Shown here piece by piece: positions 44,600-52,864 of a DNA stretch of 64,000 nucleotides (position 1 is the stretch's first letter; every line of letters starts with the position of its first letter). A model generated the notes under the pieces. That model ran no database searches and had not been told where the DNA came from. It saw nothing but the letters and a program-made list of their open reading frames with translations. Origin of the DNA: Mariaggregatimicrobium sp964498785 (GTDB lineage Bacteria; Zhuqueibacterota; Zhuqueibacteria; Thermofontimicrobiales; Thiofontviventaceae); NCBI GenBank assembly GCA_964498785.1, contig CAZCJL010000008.1, forward strand, positions 45,927-109,926. The letters are read 5' to 3'. The translations under genes and the position numbers were made by a program.

Positions 44600-45438
44600 T
44601 TGTCGACAAAAAATCCTAAAATATTTGTTAAAGTCATTTTTAAATCATGTCGTTTACTAATAACATCCAAAAAGCCGTGTTTAAGCAAAAATTCTGATCG
44701 TTGAAAACCTTCTGGCAAATCCTGCCCAATTGTTTGTTTAATCACCCGTGGTCCGGCGAATCCGATAAGTGCACCGGGTTCAGCGATGATGACATCTCCC
44801 AGCATGGCATAACTTGCAGAAACACCACCAGTTGTAGGATCGGTGATAATCGAGATAAACGGCAGTCCGGCTTTCGATAATTTAGCCAGATAAGCCGATG
44901 TTTTCGCCATTTGCATCAGCGAAAGAGCACCCTCCTGCATTCTGGCGCCACCGGACGCCGAAAGCACAATAAGCGGCAGGTTCAATTCAATGGCTTTTTG
45001 TGTTGCACGCGCAATCTTTTCACCGACAACTGAGCCCATACTGCCACCAACGAATGAAAAATCCATAAGACAACCCACGACTTTAATACTGTTAATCTTT
45101 CCCAACCCGGTTTGAACAGCTTCGTTTAATCCGCTTTTTTTAACTGCATCTTTCAATTGATCTGTGTACTTTCTGGTGCCTTTAAATTTCAGGTGATCCA
45201 CAGATTGCATATTGTCGTTAAAAGCTTCAAACTCGCCCATATCAAACAAAATTTTGATGTAATTACTACTGCGAATTCTGAAATGATAATCGCATTTCAT
45301 GCAAACGTACAAGTTTTTGTCCAGTTCTTTCTTATAAATAATTTCACCGCACCCCTGGCACTTTAACCAAAGCCCATCTGGTAAATCTTTTTTTTGCTGA
45401 GTTGCAAGTTTGCTTTTATCTCTTTTAAACCAATCCAT
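44596..45438 (-). CDS. accD: Acetyl-CoA carboxylase carboxyltransferase beta subunit
   Basis: This is a 280-residue AccD with the N-terminal zinc ribbon (CQGCG...CMKC, about residues 28-50) and the crotonase-fold carboxyltransferase domain (SASGGARMQEGALSLMQMAKTSAYL, DPTTGGVSASYAMLGD, FAGPRVIKQT). With AccA it transfers carboxyl from biotin to acetyl-CoA, the first step of fatty-acid synthesis. AccA is not in the window. First gene of accD-surE-pgsA. Confidence 0.96.
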   Translation of the reverse strand: MDWFKRDKSKLATQQKKDLPDGLWLKCQGCGEIIYKKELDKNLYVCMKCDYHFRIRSSNYIKILFDMGEFEAFNDNMQSVDHLKFKGTRKYTDQLKDAVKKSGLNEAVQTGLGKINSIKVVGCLMDFSFVGGSMGSVVGEKIARATQKAIELNLPLIVLSASGGARMQEGALSLMQMAKTSAYLAKLSKAGLPFISIITDPTTGGVSASYAMLGDVIIAEPGALIGFAGPRVIKQTIGQDLPEGFQRSEFLLKHGFLDVISKRHDLKMTLTNILGFFVDK

Positions 45439-45479
45439 TCCATAATCTCCAACTGTGAAGTTATCGAATTATCATTATT

Positions 45480-46061
45480 TCAGATATACAACGATCTGTT
45501 TTTTGATAGTTCTTTTGTCATCAGCAATGCATCTTCATCATTGTCAGCGTAATATTGAGAACAAATTCCAACCTTTTTAAATCCATACTTCTCATAAAGT
45601 GAAATAGCAGCGATGTTTGATTTCCTCACTTCAAGATGTACATATCGAATTTCCTGGACAGACGCTATTTTTAACAAAATCCAAACCATTATGTTTCCCA
45701 CACCACAGCGGCGGTTAGAATTTTCAACTGCAAGATTATCAAGGTGAACTTCATCTAAGATCACCCTGCAAAATAAATAAGCAGCAATTTCCTGGTTAAA
45801 TATACCGGCCAGAGCCCAAAAATAAAAATTATCATCCAAATAAGACCGGAAAATTTGCTCTGTCCAGGGATCTCTAAAAATCTTCTGTTCTATAAGACTA
45901 ATTTTCTTAACATCATCCTTTACAATATTTCGAATATAAAAAACAGTGTCATTGTTCAAAAAAAAGCGTATTCCCATTCTAAGCTGTTTTTTATAATGTA
46001 GGGAACTAAAATCCGTTGAATGAAACGGAGTTTTATTTTGATTTTTAAGCGCTGCGTCCAC
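45480..46061 (-). CDS. rimI: RimI-like N-acetyltransferase
   Basis: This is up to 193 residues from a GTG at 46061 that overlaps tsaB by 17 bases; an internal ATG at 45977 (165 residues) also fits the family, and neither has a strong ribosome-binding site. The GNAT fold is clear: KKISLIEQKIFRDPWTEQ opening, VHLDNLAVENSNRRCGVGNIMV (acetyl-CoA loop RRCGVG) and VRKSNIAAISLYEKYGFKKVG. RimI acetylates the N-terminus of ribosomal protein S18; linkage to tsaB and tsaE is common in bacteria. Last gene of porX-tsaE-tsaB-rimI. Confidence 0.85.
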   Translation of the reverse strand: MDAALKNQNKTPFHSTDFSSLHYKKQLRMGIRFFLNNDTVFYIRNIVKDDVKKISLIEQKIFRDPWTEQIFRSYLDDNFYFWALAGIFNQEIAAYLFCRVILDEVHLDNLAVENSNRRCGVGNIMVWILLKIASVQEIRYVHLEVRKSNIAAISLYEKYGFKKVGICSQYYADNDEDALLMTKELSKNRSLYI

Positions 46062-46734
46062 CTTTTAATTTCACTTTAAACTCTTTTAAATAATATGGCT
46101 CCAAAGAATCGATTTCTTCTGTTTCCCTGCTCCTAATTTTTTCATATCCCAACCGGGCGATTGTTCCTCCGCTTAAGAGACAGGCATGTTCCGGCGCCAC
46201 ATTTATCAGGTTTGTATCTGTATTCAATAAATAGCGATTAAAATCACGAATACCAACGTGAAGCATTAACGTTTGTTCCTTAATAAACTGCTCTATCTGG
46301 TTTAAATCAATGAGTTGGTACTCACTCACTCTTTGTTGTCGAAAACCAATACTGCGATAGAACGCTGCATAAGCTTCATCCGCCTGTGCGCGAATTAGGG
46401 CGCACACCTGTCCCTGCCATAATATTGCCTGGCTGGCAAGAGCGTCCAGGGTATTAACAGCAACGACAGGCAACTGATTGGCAAAAGCCAATCCTTTTGC
46501 AGTGGATAATCCAATCCGTAGTCCGGTAAACGATCCCGGGCCAATAGAAACTGCGATTGCATCCAAATTGTTCAGAGCAATATCCGCTTCTGTTAATACT
46601 GTATTAATTGCACCAATCAATTTCTCTGCATGAGCTCTTTTAAAATTTGAGCGAATTTCTGTAACTAAACGTTCATCTTCTGTAAAAGCAACACCACAAA
46701 CATTCGTTGCTGTATCAATCCCTAAAATTTTCAC
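46045..46734 (-). CDS. tsaB: TsaB, t6A tRNA-modification subunit
   Basis: This is a 229-residue ASKHA-fold protein: ILGIDTATNVCGVA opening, VSIGPGSFTGLRIGLSTAKGLAF (about 63-85) and a C-terminal domain ending in LEPYYLKEF. TsaB is the non-catalytic partner of TsaD in threonylcarbamoyl transfer to tRNA A37. It overlaps tsaE by four bases and rimI by 17. TsaD and TsaC are not in the window. Confidence 0.95.
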   Translation of the reverse strand: MKILGIDTATNVCGVAFTEDERLVTEIRSNFKRAHAEKLIGAINTVLTEADIALNNLDAIAVSIGPGSFTGLRIGLSTAKGLAFANQLPVVAVNTLDALASQAILWQGQVCALIRAQADEAYAAFYRSIGFRQQRVSEYQLIDLNQIEQFIKEQTLMLHVGIRDFNRYLLNTDTNLINVAPEHACLLSGGTIARLGYEKIRSRETEEIDSLEPYYLKEFKVKLKGGRSA

Positions 46735-47237
46735 AAGTTATCCCTTATTTTCTCTCCCCTGACTCCGTTAAAAAGAGCTGCCCAATTTCGTTTTTCCAGT
46801 TTACTGCCAATAATGTTAATTTTAATGTTACGACTGAATTCTTTTTCTTGTTCGAACATGTTTTCCATATATATTTCGATTCGACTCGCTGGCAAAAAAT
46901 TTTGCACCCGATCTGCCCATTCTATCAAACAAATCCCATTTCCATAAAAATATTCTTCATAGCCCAGACCATAAATTTCATCTTCAGAGCCAATACGATA
47001 GAAATCGAAATGATAAATCATCTTTGAATTTGAATACTCATTTATCAGCGTAAATGTTGGGCTGGTCACAGGTTCGTGAACTCCGAGGCCACGACAAACT
47101 CCCTGAGTGAAACAGGTTTTCCCGCTCCCCATTTCACCGAATAATGCAATCACATCACCGTTTTCCAATACTTTTGCTATATGGGACGCGAACGCTAATG
47201 TTTCGTCGCTGCTATTTGTCACAATCTTATAAATCAT
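46731..47237 (-). CDS. tsaE: TsaE, t6A tRNA-modification ATPase
   Basis: This is a 168-residue P-loop protein with Walker A GEMGSGKT (about 34-41), SPTFTLINEY (about 59-68), HFDFYRI and LIEWADR (about 104-110), all diagnostic of TsaE/YjeE. It supports turnover of the TsaBD complex in t6A synthesis. It overlaps porX by four bases, so the two are probably co-translated. A neighbouring porX is also seen in Bacteroidetes genomes, from general knowledge. Confidence 0.95.
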   Translation of the reverse strand: MIYKIVTNSSDETLAFASHIAKVLENGDVIALFGEMGSGKTCFTQGVCRGLGVHEPVTSPTFTLINEYSNSKMIYHFDFYRIGSEDEIYGLGYEEYFYGNGICLIEWADRVQNFLPASRIEIYMENMFEQEKEFSRNIKINIIGSKLEKRNWAALFNGVRGEKIRDNL

Positions 47238-48793
47238 TTTGGTTCCAGTTTAATCACAGGCAAAATCATCTCTTCCATGGAAACCCCACCGTGCTGGAGG
47301 CTATCTTTATAATAATTCAAATAGTGATTATAATCCGTGGGATACACGAAATAAAAATCTTCTTTGGCAATCAGATAATTCGTATTCATACTATGTTCAG
47401 GAAGTTTATAATATTTGGGATTTGAAATATTTATTGCATGCTTCGAGTCACATTTAATATTCTTCCCATATTTATATCTCAAACTTGTGGATGTTTCCCT
47501 GTCTCCTAAAACCTTTACATCGTGCCGACTTCTAATACTACCATGATCTGAAGTTAAAATCACTGTATTTCCCAATTCAGAAAGCTTTTTAAGAATCTTA
47601 AAAACCTCAGAATGTTCGAACCATGATTTAGTTAACGATCGATATGCTGCTTCGTCTGGTGTAATTTCCCGTAAGACCTGCGAGTCGCTGCGGCTATGCG
47701 CTAAAAAATCAACAAAATTTACAACAAGCGCGACCAGCGGTAGTTTTGAATACGATACAATATTCTTGGTGGCGTTTTTCGCACGTTTCATGTCGAGAAT
47801 TTTGATATATTTAAACTCCGGTTTAATTACAACATGCAGGCGCTTTAATTGCTCTTTCATCAATACATCTTCATAGCGATTATGGCTGCTTTCATTTTCA
47901 GAGCCGGATGTCCAGAATTGGTTGAAATGTTCTTCAATTTCCCCGGGAAACATTCCTGCGAAAATGGAATTTCTGGAATAGGGCGTTGCTGTAGGTAAAA
48001 TGGAGTAATAATATTCTTTTGAAATATCAAAATACGGATAGAGTAGCGATTCTATGGAGCGCCACTGATCTGCTCGCAAATTATCGATGATAATGAAAAA
48101 GATCCGTTTTTCTTGTTTTATCAACGGAATTATATACCGAGACACGATATCTGTTGAGAGAACCGGTCGGTTGCCATTATCGATCCAATGTTTATAATTT
48201 TTTTCAATAAACTTGCCAAATTCAATATTACAATCCCGTTTCTGGGCAAGCAGCGTTTGTCGAAGGCCCAAATCAGGATGCTCATCAAGCTCCACCTCCC
48301 AGTCGGTTAGCCGCACATAAAGCTGAATCCATTCATCCCAACTTAGCGGAGAAAGCAAAGCCTGTGTGATTTTATTGAATTCTACTGTATAATCACGAGA
48401 GATTCTTTCACCTTCGATTTTTTTACTTTCCAATATTTTTTTACAAGACAGAAAAATTTGTGACGGATTGACCGGTTTCGTCAGATAATCGGCGATTCTA
48501 CCGCCAAGCGCCTCATTCATAATCATTTCTTCTTCGCTTTTCGTGATCATAATAATCGGAAGAAACAGATTGATATCCTTTATTTTGCTCAATGCGGTTA
48601 AGCCGTCCATCCCGTTGAGCATTTCATCCAGTAAAATCAGATCATATTTATTTTCATGGATAAGAGACAGCGCATCCTCGGCATTCGTCACCGGCGTTAT
48701 CTCATAGCCTCGTTCTTCTAAAAATATGATGTGTGGACGCAGCAGTTCAATTTCATCGTCCACCCATAATATTTTCCTTTTTGATAAAATCAT
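47234..48793 (-). CDS. porX: PorX-type response regulator/PglZ phosphatase
   Basis: This is a 519-residue protein: a CheY receiver (1-125) with the acidic pair in VDDE, phosphoacceptor Asp56 (LILLDEML) and Lys in YLTKPVNP; a helical linker; and a PglZ domain of the alkaline-phosphatase superfamily (about 200-519) with FIIIDNLRADQW (metal Asp), TATPYSRNSIF (catalytic Thr) and LTSDHGS (metal Asp-His). This is the PorX architecture; PorX controls type IX secretion genes in Bacteroidetes. The sensor PorY and the sigma factor SigP are not in the window. Confidence 0.9.
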   Translation of the reverse strand: MILSKRKILWVDDEIELLRPHIIFLEERGYEITPVTNAEDALSLIHENKYDLILLDEMLNGMDGLTALSKIKDINLFLPIIMITKSEEEMIMNEALGGRIADYLTKPVNPSQIFLSCKKILESKKIEGERISRDYTVEFNKITQALLSPLSWDEWIQLYVRLTDWEVELDEHPDLGLRQTLLAQKRDCNIEFGKFIEKNYKHWIDNGNRPVLSTDIVSRYIIPLIKQEKRIFFIIIDNLRADQWRSIESLLYPYFDISKEYYYSILPTATPYSRNSIFAGMFPGEIEEHFNQFWTSGSENESSHNRYEDVLMKEQLKRLHVVIKPEFKYIKILDMKRAKNATKNIVSYSKLPLVALVVNFVDFLAHSRSDSQVLREITPDEAAYRSLTKSWFEHSEVFKILKKLSELGNTVILTSDHGSIRSRHDVKVLGDRETSTSLRYKYGKNIKCDSKHAINISNPKYYKLPEHSMNTNYLIAKEDFYFVYPTDYNHYLNYYKDSLQHGGVSMEEMILPVIKLEPK

Positions 48794-48872
48794 TTATATC
48801 ATACCATTTTATTTTAAACATAAAAAATAATCATTTTCTAAACCATTGTCAACACATTTTTGAACAACACAT

Positions 48873-49295
48873 TCACTCTTCTTCAAAGTCGCGGATTTTT
48901 GTAACAAATTCACCCGGGACTTTGCTCACCTTCATTTTTTTATAATCGTAAGCCACCATCCGCGTCGATCCGGTGGCGATAATGGTATCACACTTTTCAC
49001 GGATCATGATGTAATCCATGTCAAATCGTATTTGTTCTAAATCGTGGACACGAACGCCGACTTTCATGACATCACCTAAAAACGCCTGTGCTTTATACTT
49101 AACGCGCGCCTCACTCATAATCAGTCCCGCGCCGTTACCAATATTAACTTCGCTGAAACCAAATTCACTTAAATAGCGAATGCGCGCATCGTGAAAAAAC
49201 GTCAAATAGCGGTCATTGCCAACATGTCCCCCATAATTCAGGTCACTCACCCTGACTTCTATTTCCGTAAAAAATTTGAAATTGTCTTTGTTCAT
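48873..49295 (-). CDS. Hotdog-fold acyl-CoA thioesterase
   Basis: This is a 140-residue protein of the 4HBT type: EVRVSDLNYGGHVGNDRYLTFFHDARIRYL (about 11-40) with the GHVGND loop and helix, then beta strands ending DYKKMKVSKVPGEF. Family members hydrolyse acyl-CoA thioesters or act on aromatic acyl-CoA; the specificity cannot be read here. It has no signal peptide, so it is cytoplasmic. It lies about 80 bases upstream of porX on the same strand and may share its transcript. Confidence 0.85.
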   Translation of the reverse strand: MNKDNFKFFTEIEVRVSDLNYGGHVGNDRYLTFFHDARIRYLSEFGFSEVNIGNGAGLIMSEARVKYKAQAFLGDVMKVGVRVHDLEQIRFDMDYIMIREKCDTIIATGSTRMVAYDYKKMKVSKVPGEFVTKIRDFEEE

Positions 49296-49311
49296 ATTCG
49301 TCTATTCATTT

Positions 49312-49352
49312 TAAAAAAAAGATTTCCGAAGTTTTGAAAACTTCGGAAATCT
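49312..49352 (-). terminator. Terminator of the TonB receptor transcript
   Basis: A perfect 16-bp inverted repeat (49320-49335 and 49337-49352, AGATTTCCGAAGTTTT and its complement), followed on the minus strand by eight T. It ends the transcript that reads from the TonB-dependent receptor through the MITE-like element. Confidence 0.9.
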
Positions 49353-49387
49353 GGTCTCTTTCGATGCACCCGGAGAAAAATTCCTTT

Positions 49388-49537
49388 AGAACCTGTCCAG
49401 GAACTTTGATATCATCGGAAAAACCCTTGCGAAGGTTTCGCGATAACACAGTAGATAAATAATTAGATGAATATGTATCAATAAACAGCTTGCCCGTTTT
49501 GAAAAACCTTCGCAAGGGTAGTTCGTGGACAGGCTCT
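49388..49537. mobile_element. MITE-like element, about 150 bp
   Basis: The ends are inverted repeats of 18 bp matching at 16 positions (AGAACCTGTCCAGGAACT at 49388-49405; complement at 49520-49537). Inside is a second, perfect 16-bp inverted repeat (ACCCTTGCGAAGGTTT at 49423-49438; complement at 49504-49519). There is no transposase frame; the 69-codon frame that crosses it is an artefact of the repeat. It lies in the 3' region of the TonB receptor gene. A target-site duplication could not be defined. Confidence 0.65.
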
Positions 49538-49574
49538 TTACAGATTTCACGAGCTACACCTGCGAAGGATTGCG

Positions 49575-51758
49575 CTAAAACGCTCCTGTCACCCCAACGG
49601 TAAAATTCCTGATCTCGCCCATGGTGCGTTCAATTTGTGTGTAGTAATAATCAAACGCGTTGTTCACTGCAAGCTGAAAATCGACATTTCCCAGATGATA
49701 GATCAGCCTGAAATTCCAGACCTTTTGGGGAACCCGTTCATCATAGTAATATAATTTCACGTTTTCAATCCGGCTCGCGTATCGATAATCTGCATGAAAT
49801 TCCCACGATCCGTAGCGAATAAACGGATTGATAAATGCAATCACTTTCGGGCGATATGTTAATGGTTCATTTAATGTCAAATCTTCATGATGCATCAAAG
49901 TCGCCGTGGCTTTCAGGCCAAGCCGATTACGCCACCATATCCCGGAGGTTGTCAATTCAACCCCCTGAATACGGGCTTGTTGCAAATTCTGAAAACGGAC
50001 GCTCACCTGAATATCTTTTGCAAAGTCGATCTGACTTTGCCGCAAATCGATTTCAATCAGATTATCAAAATCATTACGAAACGCTCCCAGTTCCACAAAC
50101 CAGTTCCGGGTCATATACTGCCGCCAGCCAATATCATACGACCAACTACTTTCGGCCTGCAAATCGGGATTCGATTCAACCACCACGCTGTTACTTCTGA
50201 AATCCAGATAGCGCTCAGCAATAGTAGCCGCACGAAATCCACTTCCGGCGGACGCACGTAAAATTGTGCTTTCAAACGGCTGATAATTAATCCCCATTCT
50301 CGGACTTAATAAACTTTGCGCCAATCCATCGATTAATTGGTAGCGGTCATAACGAATCCCCGGAGTGAGCCGTAATTTTTCGTTCAGGCGATACTCTGTT
50401 TGTCCGTACAATCCCACAGTATACCCTTTGTGCTCGCCAAAATATTTGGTATTCCCGGTATCCCACTTGAATTCCACACCATAGGTGATATCGAATTTCT
50501 TATGCGGCAATAAATCTCCCTGAATTTCCGCGCCAAGCCCGTGCGCCGGATTAAAATCCGTGGTTTCAATGAACTGATTGCCCATTAATGTCATTAAATA
50601 GGACACGCGAAATTTGAGAGCAGCTTTCGGAGAAATAACCCAATTATATTTAGCGTACAAACTTCCCATTCGTATTTTACCGCGACTGCTTCGATTGGCA
50701 GGTTTTACTTCAAACGGTTTTTGGGGATCGTCCCAACCAACAAAAATACCCGCAATATTGTAATTATAGGAACCGTACAGGGTAAATTTTGAACCATTAT
50801 TAAAATTATAAATCAGCTTCCCGGTGGAATTCCAGCGCTGGAAGTCGCCGACTTCGGTATAACCGGTGGAAACATGTCTGCCAACGGAAATCCGAAAACC
50901 AACGGGACCAATGCGACGACTGTGACTGACATCGGCTCTGCTAAATTGCAATGGTGTGTTTGTCCATTTCCATTGCTCATAGCGCGGATCATCATATTCT
51001 CCGGCCATTACCCGCACCATGGTTCGCCCTTCTTCCGAGGGCGATTTCGTGATGATATTGATTACTCCGCCAAGTGCAGCCGTTCCCCATAATGCCGATC
51101 CCGCGCCTTTTACCACCTCGATTTGCTCGATATCCAGCACCGGCAGCAAATCCCAGTTAAATTCCCCGGTATCGCTGGCCATTACCGGCACGCCATCTAA
51201 CAGCAGCAGCGTCCGGTTGGCTGCCCCCAGCGTAAAACCGGTCGATCCGCGAATATTTACCTGATCACGAATAAAGGTCACGCCGGGCATTGCTTCCAAC
51301 ACCTGATCTACACGCATGGCATGGCGATCCCTGATTTCCGGAGCGCCAATTACCGAAATTGCGTTCGGAGTATCATCTAATTCCTGTTTCGTCTTGTTTG
51401 CAGTAATAATTACCGGAGAAAAATCAATCACCGTTTCCTCCAGTACAAAATTGACTGTCGCTTCTTTCCCCTGTTCAACCACAACATCCGAAACGCGCTG
51501 CGGGCGATGACTAATCATAGTGGCTTTTACAGAATATGTGCCCGGGGGTACATTCCGAATTTCAAAATGCCCGTTCAGATCAGTGCTTGCTCCCAACAAT
51601 GTGCCTTCAATTTGGATATTCACACCCGGAAGTACACGGTTTGAGTTTTTTTCCGTTACCTCCCCGACGATCCGGCCTTTCACCGCGCCGAACAGTGATA
51701 TATTAAAAAGCAGGAGAATAAATATTGAATAAATTTTCTTTTGGATCATATTTTTCAC
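49575..51758 (-). CDS. TonB-dependent outer-membrane receptor
   Basis: This is a 727-residue receptor. It has a signal peptide (about 1-24), an N-terminal CarboxypepD_reg domain (about 26-110, VGEVTEKNSNRVLPGVNIQIEG), a plug (about 125-240: DTPNAISVIGAPEI, VNIRGSTGFTLGAANRTLLLLDGVP, VVKGAGSALWGTAALGGVINII) and a 22-strand-type beta barrel ending in an aromatic residue (FTVGVTGAF). It takes up an unknown substrate, perhaps a metal chelate, vitamin or glycan, with a TonB protein. It is 17 bases after a lipoprotein gene and downstream of a T9SS-sorted protein gene. Confidence 0.93.
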   Translation of the reverse strand: MKNMIQKKIYSIFILLLFNISLFGAVKGRIVGEVTEKNSNRVLPGVNIQIEGTLLGASTDLNGHFEIRNVPPGTYSVKATMISHRPQRVSDVVVEQGKEATVNFVLEETVIDFSPVIITANKTKQELDDTPNAISVIGAPEIRDRHAMRVDQVLEAMPGVTFIRDQVNIRGSTGFTLGAANRTLLLLDGVPVMASDTGEFNWDLLPVLDIEQIEVVKGAGSALWGTAALGGVINIITKSPSEEGRTMVRVMAGEYDDPRYEQWKWTNTPLQFSRADVSHSRRIGPVGFRISVGRHVSTGYTEVGDFQRWNSTGKLIYNFNNGSKFTLYGSYNYNIAGIFVGWDDPQKPFEVKPANRSSRGKIRMGSLYAKYNWVISPKAALKFRVSYLMTLMGNQFIETTDFNPAHGLGAEIQGDLLPHKKFDITYGVEFKWDTGNTKYFGEHKGYTVGLYGQTEYRLNEKLRLTPGIRYDRYQLIDGLAQSLLSPRMGINYQPFESTILRASAGSGFRAATIAERYLDFRSNSVVVESNPDLQAESSWSYDIGWRQYMTRNWFVELGAFRNDFDNLIEIDLRQSQIDFAKDIQVSVRFQNLQQARIQGVELTTSGIWWRNRLGLKATATLMHHEDLTLNEPLTYRPKVIAFINPFIRYGSWEFHADYRYASRIENVKLYYYDERVPQKVWNFRLIYHLGNVDFQLAVNNAFDYYYTQIERTMGEIRNFTVGVTGAF

Positions 51759-51774
51759 TAAATTTTATTCATGA

Positions 51775-52614
51775 TTAATTTGGAAATTGGATTTGATCGA
51801 AATGAACATGAATATCAATATTTTCAGCGTGGTCGCTGGATTGTACTTTCACAGATCCTGGCGTTCCGGGATTTTCCGGGTCTTCATACACACCCAGTTC
51901 AATAAGATCGGTCACTTTAGAAATGGAATTCCCAACCCAGAACAGCACGATGTACTTATATGTGCCGCTGCCTACCAATAATCGATATTCCGAAGATTCC
52001 ACAAATAGTTGCTGGGTGTAATCCACATTTTCAAAAAACAATAGCGATGTTTCATTCATTGGTTTTTCCCGATAAATTCCCAGCAGTAAAATTTGCGTAT
52101 CTTCAGGCCATTCACCATGATATACAATACTTCCGGCAATGCTGCACTCTTTGCTCACTTTATTCCAGTCGGAATAAATATCGATCCCCTCCACAACCGG
52201 ATTTTCCTTTGATACTTCCACACGTGTGGGCAGGGGAAAATCTTCCGGGGTCGTGTAAAGGCCCATCAGCCCGGTTAATGAAATATCCTGTCCCTTTTCT
52301 TTCCAGATCAAGCCAAGCGCATCATAACTGGTGGGAGATACCTGAATTTCATAATCGATCTCATTCCCCTGGGATAAATCCAGTTTCCCACTTTGTCCAA
52401 GATATAAGAAATTTTGCGGATCCTGCGGCGGAAATTCTTTTAACGCATATACTTCCAGCCGGTCAGTATTTTCCGGCGCAGTCCCACGCAGAAACTTGAC
52501 TGTTCCTTTAATTGCATATTTTTTCGGATAAAGGCCATGATCAATTTCACATGCGATTATGAACACCATCATGCCAATCAAAGCGATTAAAATGATTAAA
52601 AGTATTTTTTTCAT
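51775..52614 (-). CDS. Lipoprotein beside the TonB receptor
   Basis: This is a 279-residue lipoprotein: the signal ends in IIAC (Cys at about 22). The mature part is beta-rich, with two similar halves (AIKGTVKFLRGTAPENTDRLEVYAL and SIAGSIVYHGEWPEDTQILLLGIYR), suggesting two related beta-sandwich modules of about 120 residues. It contains no catalytic motif I recognise. Being 17 bases from the TonB receptor gene it may be a surface-exposed substrate-binding partner; that is inference. No family assigned. Confidence 0.7.
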   Translation of the reverse strand: MKKILLIILIALIGMMVFIIACEIDHGLYPKKYAIKGTVKFLRGTAPENTDRLEVYALKEFPPQDPQNFLYLGQSGKLDLSQGNEIDYEIQVSPTSYDALGLIWKEKGQDISLTGLMGLYTTPEDFPLPTRVEVSKENPVVEGIDIYSDWNKVSKECSIAGSIVYHGEWPEDTQILLLGIYREKPMNETSLLFFENVDYTQQLFVESSEYRLLVGSGTYKYIVLFWVGNSISKVTDLIELGVYEDPENPGTPGSVKVQSSDHAENIDIHVHFDQIQFPN

Positions 52615-52659
52615 ATAAACACGTCACAATTATTTAAATTGATTATAGAAATTTTATTC

Positions 52660-52820
52660 CGGAGTGCATTGCACCTGTGCGCCTCAGGCGTATTAATGCA
52701 ATGCATGTAACAGGCTTTCGAAAAACTCCCCCTTTCTGAGAACCTCGCATGGCGGGAAACGTCCCACAAAATTCCCCCTTTGAAGGGGGACGATTTCGCC
52801 ATCGGCGAAATCAGGGGGAT
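52660..52820. repeat. REP-like palindrome cluster
   Basis: Three palindromes lie close together: TGCATTGCA/TGCAATGCA with an inner CGCCTcAGGCG (about 52664-52707), TCCCCCTT-TG-AAGGGGGA (52773-52790) and GATTTCGCC-ATC-GGCGAAATC (52792-52812). They lie between the lipoprotein gene and the sorted-protein gene. No T-run follows, so they look like REP-type intergenic repeats more than terminators. No second copy is seen in the window. Confidence 0.6.
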
Positions 52821-52864
52821 GTTCGCACCGCACGACACATATTCACTCCGGACACTTATCAAAA

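Noticed and set aside
49306..49515. 69-codon minus-strand frame
   Set aside because: It is made of the terminator palindrome and the MITE-like inverted repeats and resembles no protein.
52611..52862. 83-codon minus-strand frame in the palindrome cluster
   Set aside because: It follows repeat sequence, has no ribosome-binding site, and its product has no protein-like pattern.
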